64,000 nucleotides of DNA from Membranihabitans maritimus (GTDB taxonomy: Bacteria > Bacteroidota > Bacteroidia > Chitinophagales > Saprospiraceae), in contig NZ_JAJSLW010000003.1 in the NCBI RefSeq assembly GCF_021729145.1, positions 186,001 through 250,000 of the forward strand, given 5' to 3'. Position 1 is the stretch's first letter; each line of letters begins with the position of its first letter. The position numbers and the translations under genes were made by a program. Shown here piece by piece: positions 9,691 through 18,874 of the stretch. The notes beneath the pieces are model-generated. The model saw only the letters and a program-made list of their open reading frames with translations, had not been told where the DNA came from and ran no database searches.

Positions 9691-10073
9691 TTATTTTACT
9701 AAAAAGTCCATTTATTTATCTACAAAAATTAACGCCTAATTCTATAAATAGTATATTTCACCTGGCAAAGTACCTATCCAAAATATTACTATCAATTCAA
9801 AATTACAAAATGGTAACAGATCAAAACTTTTTTAAAGCTAATTTGAAATCTGTTTGATTCAAAATTTCACATTCAGTATTTCAAGCAGTTGAAGAATATC
9901 CACAAATAAAATCCGTTTAATCATTGGTTGAATTAATACGATAACGCAAGATATTATGTGAGTATTTCAATAATTTGTTTTATCGAACCAGATAGCGTGA
10001 ATTTTAATGTTTTTGAAACATAATGGATCACATTAATACTTTATTTAATATATTTGTAGATTAAAACCATATA
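9691..10073. promoter_or_regulatory. Divergent promoter region between the M23 gene and sprE
   Basis: 383 AT-rich bases between two divergent genes. TATATTTG at 10049-10056 is a perfect TAnnTTTG, the Bacteroidota -7 element, 17 bases before the sprE start codon. I find no good TTTG -33 partner at the usual distance, so the call rests on the -7 box. I see nothing else in the stretch. Confidence 0.45.
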
Positions 10074-12980
10074 ATGATTAGGCAAGGCTTTCTTTTATTA
10101 TCTTTAGTATTTCTTTTAACTGCTTGTACAGTTCAAAAAGAGAAAGAAGACCTATCATTTCTTGGCAAATTATATCACAATACAACCTCTCGATACAATG
10201 GGTATTTTAACGCTGATATTTTATTACAAGAAAGTATTGCTGCTTTAAATCAGGATTATATAGAAGACTATGATACCCTTATTCCTGTATACCCATACAT
10301 GGCTAATCGCAATGTCGAAAACCAATACGCAAATTTAGACCTCGTTGTTGAGAAAGTAACCACTGTATCTGCTCTTCACCCACAAAGTCATTGGTTGGAT
10401 GACAATTATCTCATGATGGGAAAAGCTAATTTTGTCAAGAAAGATTACAAAGCTTCCGCAGCAGCATTCCAATACCTTACGAATAATTTTGACCCCATAG
10501 ACCTCGAAGAAGAAACCATTGAAAGGTCAGGCCGTAATGAAAAAGAAAGAAGGGAAAAAATTTCAAGGGAGACGTATAAAAAGAGAGAAGATCTCCGAAA
10601 GGAAAGGGAAAAAGAAATAAAGGAGCGAAGAAAAAAACGAAAAAAGAAAAGCCGCAGAAATAATACCAGAAGAGGCAACAAAGAAAGACCTACAGAAGAG
10701 GAAAAACAAGAAGAAATACCTCAAATGGCACCCGAAGATGAGGAGGAAAAAAGCAATAATGAAGAACTATTAGCCTCGAACTCCAATACCCCTCCCTTCC
10801 CAACCGGAGAGTGGATATTACCTGCTGAACCGGATCCTGAAAGTTATGCATTTAAACACAAACCTGCCTATCAGGAAGGTCAGCTTTGGCAAGCAAGGAC
10901 CTGGACGGCTCAAGAAAATTATTTTTCTGCCCAAGCACGCCTAACGGATTTAATTAAAAATCCAAAAACTTTCCCGACCATAAGAAATGAGGCTATTATT
11001 GCTCTTATTGATAACTATATCAAATCAAAACAATTCTCAGAAGCAGTAACAGCCATTGACCAGGCATTAAAACGTAATATTGATAAAAGTCAAAAAATTC
11101 GACTGGCCTTTTTAGCCGGTCAAATTAAATCCAGCCAAAATAACAATAGTGAAGCCATTGAATATTTTGAAATTGTAAGAGACCTTAAGCCCCGCTATGA
11201 AACTGACTTCTATGCACAACTAAGCATTTTGAAATTGGGAGGAGGTGATTTGGTAAAAGGCCTGGAAAAAATGCTAAAAAATGAAAATAATGCTGAATAT
11301 GCAGGTGAGATTTACTATACCATGGGAACCCTCCAAATGGACAATGGACAGTTTAAGGAAGGAATCAATACACTAAAAAAAATATCATCTTTAGAAATAA
11401 AATCAAAACCAAAAACACAGGCAAACGCTTATTATACAATAGCTGATTATTACTATAAAAACGATCAGTATCTACCATCAAAAAATTATTTTGATTCAAC
11501 ATTGACCGTTTTAGCCGAAGGAGATTCTAGATTCAAAAGAGTAAAGGGTCTTGCCAGTAAATTAACTACTGTAGCTAAAGCACAACAAGCTATAGAATTA
11601 CAAGATAGTTTATTGAGAATTTCGGCCTACTCGGATGCCGAAAAGAAAGCGTTAGCACTGAAAATTAAAAAAGAGTCTCTGAAAAATCAAAACGAACAAA
11701 ACGCCTCGCAATCAAAATCTGCACCGCAACCTATTTCACAATCGCGATTTGGTAATTCTGGTCAAGCGACATCCACTTTCTTTGCGTACGACGAAAATAA
11801 AATTAAAAAAGGACAAAAATCGTTCGAAAAAACCTGGGGTAACCGCTCTCTTGAAGATAATTGGAGAACCAGTGGTCAAGGTTCTTTTTCCGTAGATATA
11901 GAAGGGGAAGCAGGAGAAGGAAGAACTATTTCCTTTGGGATTTCCGAAACAGAAATTGATGAAATACTAAAGGATGTCCCTGAGACAGAAGAAGAAAAAT
12001 CAAAATCCAAAAATATTATAAATGGCTCTCTGCTTGAAATGGGATTTAGTTTTAGGTCTGATCTAGACAAACTGGATAAAAGTAACGAGACCCTACTAAA
12101 GTTAATTGAAAACCAACCTCCGAGAGAAATGGAGGCTGAAGCCTTGTACATTCTATATATGAATGAAAAAGAAATGGGCAACAGTGCGAAAGCTGAAATG
12201 TATAAGAAAAGGTTTGATAAGTCCTTTTCAGATACGGATATTGCCAAAAACATCTTAAATTCTTCAAGACCTGATCTCGGAAAAGAAACTGTAGCAGAAA
12301 GTGCGTATCAAAGGATGATGAGATCCTATAATAATGAGGATTATGAATCCGTAATTGAAATGACGGATCAGGCCATGAATATGTTCAAAGATGATAAACT
12401 CTACCTTCCCAAATTTTCAATGTTAGGAGCATTGGCTACTGGAAAAACTCAGGGGCGCGATTCTTATATAGAGAAGTTAAAATACGTGGTAGCAAATTAC
12501 CCAAATTCAGAAGAAGGACAACAAGCAAGAAATTATCTCCAAATTCTGGATGCCGGCGTCAATACGAATATAACTTCAGCTCAAAATTCTACAGGAGAAG
12601 GAGTATTTAGTGAAAAAGTAAAAAACATTCCGCATTATCTCCTAGTCACAGTTCCATCTGCCAGCGTCATAAATGATGTCAAGAATAATATATCAAATTT
12701 CAATTCTACTTATTATAGCAACGAAGACCTGACCACGACCCGAGTCCAAATATCAAATAGCGGTAAGAAAGAAGCAGCTTTGTTGATCAGAAGGTTTAAC
12801 AACCAGGATGAAGTCCTCAAATATTATGACGTCGTTCAAAAACAATCAGCAGACTTTAAAAAAGGATTGGAAATTTTTACCTACCCCTTATCTATTACCA
12901 ACTACCGTCATATAATAACTGGTGATCGATTGGATGAATATAAGCGTTTTCTTGAAAAAAATTATAATATCAAATTCTAA
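10074..12980 (+). CDS. Type IX secretion system / gliding lipoprotein, SprE/PorW family
   Basis: TPR-rich periplasmic lipoprotein required for type IX secretion in Flavobacterium (SprE) and Porphyromonas (PorW). It is 968 residues long with a lipoprotein signal (lipobox LTAC, Cys18), followed by the family-typical segment with HNTTSRYNGYFNA at residues 35-47. TPR-like helical repeats follow on both sides of a long low-complexity region. Residues about 145-230 form a very charged stretch (runs of E, K and R, then acidic), unusual for a periplasmic protein and probably a disordered linker. The PorP/SprF gene lies 1.5 kb downstream on the other strand, but the core T9SS genes are not in the window. 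Identification as this family is strong; the exact symbol is left open. Confidence 0.87.
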   Translation: MIRQGFLLLSLVFLLTACTVQKEKEDLSFLGKLYHNTTSRYNGYFNADILLQESIAALNQDYIEDYDTLIPVYPYMANRNVENQYANLDLVVEKVTTVSALHPQSHWLDDNYLMMGKANFVKKDYKASAAAFQYLTNNFDPIDLEEETIERSGRNEKERREKISRETYKKREDLRKEREKEIKERRKKRKKKSRRNNTRRGNKERPTEEEKQEEIPQMAPEDEEEKSNNEELLASNSNTPPFPTGEWILPAEPDPESYAFKHKPAYQEGQLWQARTWTAQENYFSAQARLTDLIKNPKTFPTIRNEAIIALIDNYIKSKQFSEAVTAIDQALKRNIDKSQKIRLAFLAGQIKSSQNNNSEAIEYFEIVRDLKPRYETDFYAQLSILKLGGGDLVKGLEKMLKNENNAEYAGEIYYTMGTLQMDNGQFKEGINTLKKISSLEIKSKPKTQANAYYTIADYYYKNDQYLPSKNYFDSTLTVLAEGDSRFKRVKGLASKLTTVAKAQQAIELQDSLLRISAYSDAEKKALALKIKKESLKNQNEQNASQSKSAPQPISQSRFGNSGQATSTFFAYDENKIKKGQKSFEKTWGNRSLEDNWRTSGQGSFSVDIEGEAGEGRTISFGISETEIDEILKDVPETEEEKSKSKNIINGSLLEMGFSFRSDLDKLDKSNETLLKLIENQPPREMEAEALYILYMNEKEMGNSAKAEMYKKRFDKSFSDTDIAKNILNSSRPDLGKETVAESAYQRMMRSYNNEDYESVIEMTDQAMNMFKDDKLYLPKFSMLGALATGKTQGRDSYIEKLKYVVANYPNSEEGQQARNYLQILDAGVNTNITSAQNSTGEGVFSEKVKNIPHYLLVTVPSASVINDVKNNISNFNSTYYSNEDLTTTRVQISNSGKKEAALLIRRFNNQDEVLKYYDVVQKQSADFKKGLEIFTYPLSITNYRHIITGDRLDEYKRFLEKNYNIKF

Positions 12981-13027
12981 TTAATCGTAGTTAGGCTTAT
13001 ATTATTGGTCCTTTTAATCATTACCAT

Positions 13028-13501
13028 TTAGGTCGCTTCCATTACGAAAAGAAGACTTCCTTTTTTTACATTTTCCCCTTTCTCTACACCAATTTCCCGG
13101 ATTGTACCGTTTTCAGGGGCACTAATAACATTTTCCATCTTCATTGCTTCCAATAATAATACGGGTTTATCTTTCTCCAAATACTCACCTTCGCTTACAA
13201 AGACTTCCTTGATCAATCCCGGAATAGGGGCAGTAATTTCATTTCCCCCTGATTCCTTATTAGCGATCTGTCGGATCCGGGATACTATTTCATCCAATTG
13301 ATCTTCTAATTTAACCGCAAAAGAATAACCGTTTACAAATACGTCAAAACTCTTTTCTCTTATATCGAATCCCGTCAATTCTATTCTATATTTTTCTCCT
13401 TTGTAATAACAGATAAATTCGTATTCGGAAACTTTTTCAAATGAGGCTTCCTCAAAATCAATCTGGTCAAATTTAAAATGCTGGTTGACATGGGCTTTCA
13501 T
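13028..13501 (-). CDS. Biotin carrier protein of an acyl-CoA or pyruvate carboxylase
   Basis: Biotinylated carrier of 157 residues. The C-terminal biotinyl domain carries EAMKMEN, with Lys121 as the biotin site, and the preceding segment APIPGLIKEVFVSEGEYL is typical of acyl-CoA carboxylase carriers. The first 80 residues form an N-terminal domain like the carrier subunits of Bacteroidota propionyl/methylcrotonyl-type carboxylases. The biotin carboxylase and carboxyltransferase subunits are not in the window. Its start overlaps the stop of the upstream membrane protein gene by 4 bases, so the two are probably co-translated. Confidence 0.88.
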   Translation of the reverse strand: MKAHVNQHFKFDQIDFEEASFEKVSEYEFICYYKGEKYRIELTGFDIREKSFDVFVNGYSFAVKLEDQLDEIVSRIRQIANKESGGNEITAPIPGLIKEVFVSEGEYLEKDKPVLLLEAMKMENVISAPENGTIREIGVEKGENVKKGSLLFVMEAT

Positions 13502-13878
13502 TCACTCTCATTTTTAGTTTTCCTAAAACTAAGTAAAATAAAATCAAAGACACTCGCCAATATATAACTCAATACATATAGCAAGAGAATTAACTTCTGA
13601 TCAGCTTCAAATAATTTCATTAGGACAAAAGCAAAACCAATTATCAAAGCCGCTTTTACAGCGAATGACAAAAACAAGTAGGACATGGGGTTTAATTTCG
13701 ATTGGACAAGTAACGTCTTCCCCCAAAAACTAAGCATCAGATAAAAAAGAAAGAAGAGAAATAAAAAAATAAATAAAGGCCAGTGATAACAATTACAATA
13801 AAAGTAAGATACTCCAAATAATAAGGCAAATAACAATACCGTAAAACGCGCAATTACCTTTTGAAAGGTTCCAGCCAT
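13498..13878 (-). CDS. Four-helix integral membrane protein of unknown function
   Basis: 126 residues, mostly hydrophobic, with about four membrane segments (around residues 9-27, 32-50, 65-87 and 95-117) and short charged ends (final RKTKNESE). I do not recognise the family. It lies 91 bases downstream of the bactofilin gene and overlaps the start of the biotin carrier gene by 4 bases. This suggests co-expression but says little about function. Confidence 0.65.
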   Translation of the reverse strand: MAGTFQKVIARFTVLLFALLFGVSYFYCNCYHWPLFIFLFLFFLFYLMLSFWGKTLLVQSKLNPMSYLFLSFAVKAALIIGFAFVLMKLFEADQKLILLLYVLSYILASVFDFILLSFRKTKNESE

Positions 13879-13969
13879 AAGATCATTTAAAAGCTCATAT
13901 AAATCTGAACCTTAATATAGGGGAATTATTGAAATTATTTGCTTTTTTCAATAAAGGTCAGAAATTCCT

Positions 13970-14407
13970 TTATTCATTTTCTACAATCGACTCTTCTTCT
14001 ATCTCAAACTCTGAGATCCCCTGAGATTCAGTCATTCGACAATTAACTTCAAAGATTGACCCGGATTGTACTACTAATTTACCGGTTACCACATCTCCCT
14101 TGATATTGGCAGATTCCCTAACATATAAAACTTCTTTCACGTTTAAATTCCCTTCAAAAGCCCCTTCTATCACAGCATTCTGACAGGTAATATCTCCTGC
14201 AAAGCTTCCTTCAGTACCAATTATTACTTTGGCATCACATTTTAAATCCCCTTTGAAAGTACCATCAATCCTAAAGTCACTTTCTGATATGACCTTCCCT
14301 TCCAGCTGGGTACTACCCACTATAATATTGTGTCCATCACCGCCGGTGTAGGATCTGCTATTACCCGAAAATTCTTTGTTATTCTGGTCATTTTTCTTCC
14401 CGAACAT
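13970..14407 (-). CDS. Bactofilin (polymer-forming cytoskeletal protein)
   Basis: 145-residue protein with the DUF583 bactofilin core at about residues 30-120: short beta-strand repeats with VIGTEGSFAGDI and a GNLNVKEVLYVRESANIKGD pattern. It is flanked by a polar N-terminus and an acidic C-terminal tail (EEESIVENE). Bactofilins polymerise without nucleotide into filaments at the inner membrane and shape the cell or place wall enzymes. It follows the PorP/SprF gene by 21 bases on the same strand, so co-transcription is likely. Confidence 0.9.
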   Translation of the reverse strand: MFGKKNDQNNKEFSGNSRSYTGGDGHNIIVGSTQLEGKVISESDFRIDGTFKGDLKCDAKVIIGTEGSFAGDITCQNAVIEGAFEGNLNVKEVLYVRESANIKGDVVTGKLVVQSGSIFEVNCRMTESQGISEFEIEEESIVENE

Positions 14408-14428
14408 GTTTCTTAGAGTTATAGATTA

Positions 14429-15505
14429 TTAGAAAGTGGGACAATACACCCCTCTATTTTCAGCACCACAAATTAAATAATTTAATGAAAATTCAAAAGC
14501 TCCATTTCCCCTTGATGCTTCCCTTAATTCAGAAATATTCCAATCATAGGAAAAACCAATTCCAAATTCATTGTAATTGAACCTGGCAGATAATATGACC
14601 GATTCAGGTCCTAATTTTGTATGTTCGTCACTTACATAATTCTTGACCATTCTCAACCATGCTCCAACCTCAAAAGACTGCGAGAAAAATTCAGTAGATC
14701 CCATGTCAAAACGGAAAGAGTTTCCAATATTCCCTTCAAAAGACGGACCCTGATCAAATACAACAAATCCAGGTACTAAACTCACCGTATTGCTTATTGG
14801 TACTTCACCCCCTCCGTGAAAAGTCCATCGTTGGTAAAGCCTGTATTCATCATTACCTAATAAAGAAATATTCGGTTTATTCATATGAGCCATTGATACA
14901 CCTGCATAGAAATTTGTCCGCTCGTCAAAAACCGAAAACCATAACAGACCTCCGGAAACATCAAAAAACGTAACGGGAGAATAGAGGTCAATGCTTGGAT
15001 CCGGAGGTGCTCCCGGATCAAAAACCCCAGTAATCGGATCATACTGACTACCAAATCGCAAAGCATTCACATCAATTCCCCTTTGATTAATGCCTACATC
15101 AGCACCTGCTACCAGGTAGTGTGAAGTGTTTCGGTCACCAAAAAGCTTTTTACTAAACGAACCCGTTAATCGCCCCATTACCTGCTTGTATTTAGCCTCA
15201 CCGGCTACATCTCCCCAGGCAGAAGCACCCCATCCGAAGTAATCACTACGTCCCACAGGTATTTTTTGATCGTATGATGCTGAGAATGTATTAAAAGGAT
15301 TCGTAAGTACTGTAGCCCATTGGTTCCGATAATTAGCTATGACGCGATAGTTACAATTCATAACACCTGCCATTGCAGGATTCAAATGCAGAGGGGCCAT
15401 ATAAAACTGCGAATAATGAATATCCTGAGAACGAATATTCCCTATTCCCAATAGAAATGTAAAAACAAATCCTAATACTATATATCTTAATTTCATATAA
15501 ATCAT
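14429..15505 (-). CDS. Type IX secretion system outer-membrane protein, PorP/SprF family
   Basis: 358-residue outer-membrane beta-barrel protein of the PorP/SprF family. It has a signal peptide ending near residue 26 (NIRSQ), the family start DIHYSQFYMAPLHLNPAMAGV, and many alternating amphipathic strands. Members partner with the T9SS or anchor cargo modules at the cell surface; Saprospiria-type genomes carry many copies, so a specific role cannot be assigned. Two in-frame ATG codons (15505 and 15496) are possible starts. Bactofilin follows in the same direction. Confidence 0.9.
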   Translation of the reverse strand: MIYMKLRYIVLGFVFTFLLGIGNIRSQDIHYSQFYMAPLHLNPAMAGVMNCNYRVIANYRNQWATVLTNPFNTFSASYDQKIPVGRSDYFGWGASAWGDVAGEAKYKQVMGRLTGSFSKKLFGDRNTSHYLVAGADVGINQRGIDVNALRFGSQYDPITGVFDPGAPPDPSIDLYSPVTFFDVSGGLLWFSVFDERTNFYAGVSMAHMNKPNISLLGNDEYRLYQRWTFHGGGEVPISNTVSLVPGFVVFDQGPSFEGNIGNSFRFDMGSTEFFSQSFEVGAWLRMVKNYVSDEHTKLGPESVILSARFNYNEFGIGFSYDWNISELREASRGNGAFEFSLNYLICGAENRGVYCPTF

Positions 15506-16239
15506 CTAAAATCGATAAATAAAGATAATAAAAATTCAATACACGAATCCTATCTTGAAACGAAAGCTTGCTATTTAAATTTTGTTAATTTGGTGGAATT
15601 GATCAAAATTTTCACAATATCAGTCCAAGAACATCCCACTCCTGGCATATTATAAGATAAAATTCCTAGCTGCTCAACAATGATAATAATAACACTTTAT
15701 AATACTAACGCCAAATATCCAAAAATTACGTTAAATGATTCAGATACACACCAAAACAATTATAAATGAAGACAGAAAATCATTCAGTGTAATTTGATTT
15801 TCAAAAATCATTGAATCAAATAATTTTAACAAGTGGAGAAGTGCAAAGTGCTTATTTCGGAAGGATTCTTTTCTTCAATTACAAAAAATGAATGTATACG
15901 AATCCCAGTATCGATGAATTTTAAGCCCAATTTAGACTATACTACATTAAAAAATCCGGATTATAGGATTGTTGTAAAAGTAGATTATATTATAATCATT
16001 TCTTAGAAAGAAGGTCTTTGATGCCTGAGGAGGCCAATCCTATATTGTATGAGAAGGAGTCTTTCAGGTAAATTTCTACCTACTTTTCCTTAAAGTATCA
16101 TAGGAAATGGCCTTGCTCCCTAATCAATCGAAAACTGTAACTATTCGTTGAGTTTAGATGATATATATATTATTGATGTATTAATCATAGAATAGTCTAA
16201 ACTTTTATTGATATTTGACGCAGGAAATTTAACTGGATA
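15506..16239. other. Long AT-rich intergenic region, no gene recognised
   Basis: 734 bases between the divergent porP/sprF-like and recN genes. Both strands hold only short interrupted reading frames (the longest about 30 codons) without recognisable motifs. GATATTTG at 16210-16217 is one mismatch from TAnnTTTG and lies 22 bases before the recN start, a plausible recN promoter -7 element. I see no RNA gene or repeat here. A decayed gene is possible but cannot be shown. Confidence 0.4.
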
Positions 16240-17907
16240 ATGCTATTAAATTTACATATCAAAAACTTTGTTCTAATTGACGACATTAAAATTGATTTTT
16301 CTAATCAATTGACGATAATCACCGGAGAAACCGGAGCGGGTAAATCAATTCTACTGGGGGCCCTAAACCTCCTGCTAGGCCAGCGAGCTGATACTTCTGT
16401 CGTAAAAAATGAAGATAAAGCCTGTGTTATTGAAGGTAGTTTTGATATTTCATCCTATCAACTTACCAACTTATTTGGAGAAGAAGGCATTGATTATGAA
16501 GCCAAAAGTTTAATTCGTAGAGAAATACGAGCAAATGGAAAATCAAGAGCCTTTATTAATGATAATCTTGTCACCCTTTCAACTCTTCGCAATATTGCAG
16601 ATAAAATAATAGACATTCACGAACAATTCGATAATCGATTTTTGTCGCAAAAAGACTTTAAATTTCAAATCATAGATAGCTTATCCGGGCAACAAGCAAT
16701 AGTAAAAGATTATCAAACAAAATACCGGGAACTTAAAGAAAAAGAACGCGAACTAAAGACACTAAAGGAAGAATCCTCAAAGCTTAGACAAAAGCAAGAT
16801 TTTCTGGAATTCCAACTAAATGAAATTATCAATTTACAATATCGCATAGAGGAATTTCAAGAGCTGGAACAAGAGTTAGCTTTGGTCAAAAATGCTGAAT
16901 TTTTAGAAGAAATAGTATCAAACGCTCGATTTATTTTCGAAGATTCAGAAACCAATATCCTGGATCAAATGCGCAGTTTATCCCAAAGCATTAATAGCTT
17001 AAAAATTGATTTCGCCCCTCTTCAGGCTTTGTCCGAAAGATTGGAAAGTTCATGGATTGAATTAGAGGATATTAAAAATGAATTCTCATTAATTTCAGAG
17101 GACATTGAGGTTGAGCCCGGAAGGTCAGAACAAATTGAGTCCCGGATGTCTGATATTTTCAGGATAATGAAAAAGCATCAGTTGGAGGATGCGGATGAAA
17201 TTCCAGTTTTACAAGAAAAATTTGAAGTAGAATTATCTAACATAAATGATGCAGATAACCTAACAGAAGAGCTGTCCAGGGAAATTACGAGAGAAGAAAA
17301 ACAATTACGGGAATTGGCTAAAGGGATATCCGCTACCCGAAATAAAGTAAAGGCCAAAATCGAAAAGGAAGTTCTGAAAAGATTGGCCATGTTGCAATTG
17401 GACAAATCCCAATTCACGATAGAATTGTTACAAAATGAAGAGCTTGACGAATATGGTCAAAACAAGATAAATTACTTATTTTCTGCTAATCCCGGGATCC
17501 CTATGGAGTCTATTGAAAAGGTTGCATCGGGCGGGGAAATCTCTCGATTGGCACTCTCTATAAAAGCGTTAGTAGCCCAATCTATACCACTTCCTACCAT
17601 TGTCTTTGATGAAATTGATTCGGGTGTATCGGGAGCAGCAGCCAATAAAATGGGGCAATTATTACACAACTTATCCCGTAGTCATCAGGTTATTTGTATT
17701 ACACATTCTCCACAAGTTGCTTCCAAAGCCGACGAACACCTTTTTGTTTACAAGGAAGTAAGTAAAAAACAAACCAGGACTTTCATAAAAAATCTAACAT
17801 TAGATGAAAGGATTAACGAACTTGCCATAATGATGAGCAGCAATCCCCCCGGAGCCTCAGCCATTGAAAATGCAAAGTATCTTTTGGAACAAGCGCAAAG
17901 TAATTAA
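16240..17907 (+). CDS. recN: DNA repair ATPase RecN
   Basis: SMC-like protein that acts early in double-strand-break repair. It is 555 residues long with an N-terminal Walker A GETGAGKS (residues 29-36), a long coiled-coil middle (about 150-390), the ABC signature ASGGEISRL (around 430) and a Walker B segment IVFDEIDSG (around 454-462), followed by the ITHSPQVAS switch region. Length and domain order are normal for RecN. It starts at ATG 16240, and fabI follows 144 bases downstream in the same direction. Confidence 0.96.
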   Translation: MLLNLHIKNFVLIDDIKIDFSNQLTIITGETGAGKSILLGALNLLLGQRADTSVVKNEDKACVIEGSFDISSYQLTNLFGEEGIDYEAKSLIRREIRANGKSRAFINDNLVTLSTLRNIADKIIDIHEQFDNRFLSQKDFKFQIIDSLSGQQAIVKDYQTKYRELKEKERELKTLKEESSKLRQKQDFLEFQLNEIINLQYRIEEFQELEQELALVKNAEFLEEIVSNARFIFEDSETNILDQMRSLSQSINSLKIDFAPLQALSERLESSWIELEDIKNEFSLISEDIEVEPGRSEQIESRMSDIFRIMKKHQLEDADEIPVLQEKFEVELSNINDADNLTEELSREITREEKQLRELAKGISATRNKVKAKIEKEVLKRLAMLQLDKSQFTIELLQNEELDEYGQNKINYLFSANPGIPMESIEKVASGGEISRLALSIKALVAQSIPLPTIVFDEIDSGVSGAAANKMGQLLHNLSRSHQVICITHSPQVASKADEHLFVYKEVSKKQTRTFIKNLTLDERINELAIMMSSNPPGASAIENAKYLLEQAQSN

Positions 17908-18051
17908 TTATTTTATAAATTCGTTTTTGGAATTGTCATACAATGCCAAACTTTAATTATTAACATTCATCTTTAATCGGTAATCAGTTCAGAGGAAATG
18001 AAGATCTGGCAATTACCACAATGATAAGCTGATTAAAAAAAATTGAATTCT

Positions 18052-18855
18052 ATGTCTAATAACTTATTGTCCGGGAAAAAAGGAATAATTTTTGGAGCAT
18101 TAGATGAACAATCCATAGCTTGGAAAATTGCTGAAAAAGCCGTGGCTGAAGGTGCCAAGATCACATTAACAAATGCACCTGTAGCTATGAGATTTGGAAA
18201 ATTACAGGAATTGGGAGAGAAGTTAGATGCCAAAATCATTCCTGCAGACGCAACAAAAATTGAAGACATAGAATCTTTAATCGATGATTCAATGAAAGCC
18301 TTGGGGGGGAAAATTGACTTTATCCTTCATGCAATTGGGATGTCCGTCAATGTCAGAAAAAAAAGAGAGTACACAAACCTCAATTATGACTGGATGCAAA
18401 AGACCTTTGATGTATCTGCAATTTCTTTTCACAAAGTAATGCAAGTAGCTATGGAAAAAGATGCCGTAAACGAATGGGGATCTATTCTAGCTTTGACCTA
18501 TATAGCTGCGCAAAGAACATTCCCTGACTATAGCGAGATGGCTGAATCCAAAGCTCTTTTGGAATCTTTTGCCAGAAGTTTTGGCTACCACTGGGCCCAA
18601 AAGAACAACGTCCGTGTAAATACTATTTCCCAATCTCCCACTATGACCACTGCTGGCCAGGGAATTAAAGGATTTAATGATTTCTTTGAATACGCAGATA
18701 AAATGTCGCCATTGGGAAATGCTTCTGCAGATGCATGCGCTGAGTATTGTATAACTTTATTTTCGGATTATACCCGGTTGGTTACTATGCAAAACCTATT
18801 TCACGATGGAGGATTTTCCTCAATGGGAATGAACCCAGCGATATTAGATTTATAA
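18052..18855 (+). CDS. fabI: Enoyl-[acyl-carrier-protein] reductase FabI
   Basis: NADH-dependent enoyl-ACP reductase, the last step of each fatty-acid elongation cycle. The N-terminal nucleotide-binding segment is GALDEQSIAWKIA, and the catalytic Tyr-x6-Lys motif of FabI is seen in YSEMAESK. The spacing to the preceding Tyr (YIAAQRTFPDY) and the late MTTAGQGIKGF region fit the family. The protein is 267 residues from ATG 18052; an in-frame TTG at 18043 would add three residues but is less likely. A porin gene follows 19 bases downstream. Confidence 0.93.
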   Translation: MSNNLLSGKKGIIFGALDEQSIAWKIAEKAVAEGAKITLTNAPVAMRFGKLQELGEKLDAKIIPADATKIEDIESLIDDSMKALGGKIDFILHAIGMSVNVRKKREYTNLNYDWMQKTFDVSAISFHKVMQVAMEKDAVNEWGSILALTYIAAQRTFPDYSEMAESKALLESFARSFGYHWAQKNNVRVNTISQSPTMTTAGQGIKGFNDFFEYADKMSPLGNASADACAEYCITLFSDYTRLVTMQNLFHDGGFSSMGMNPAILDL

Positions 18856-18874
18856 AACCAAGGAATTATATCAT

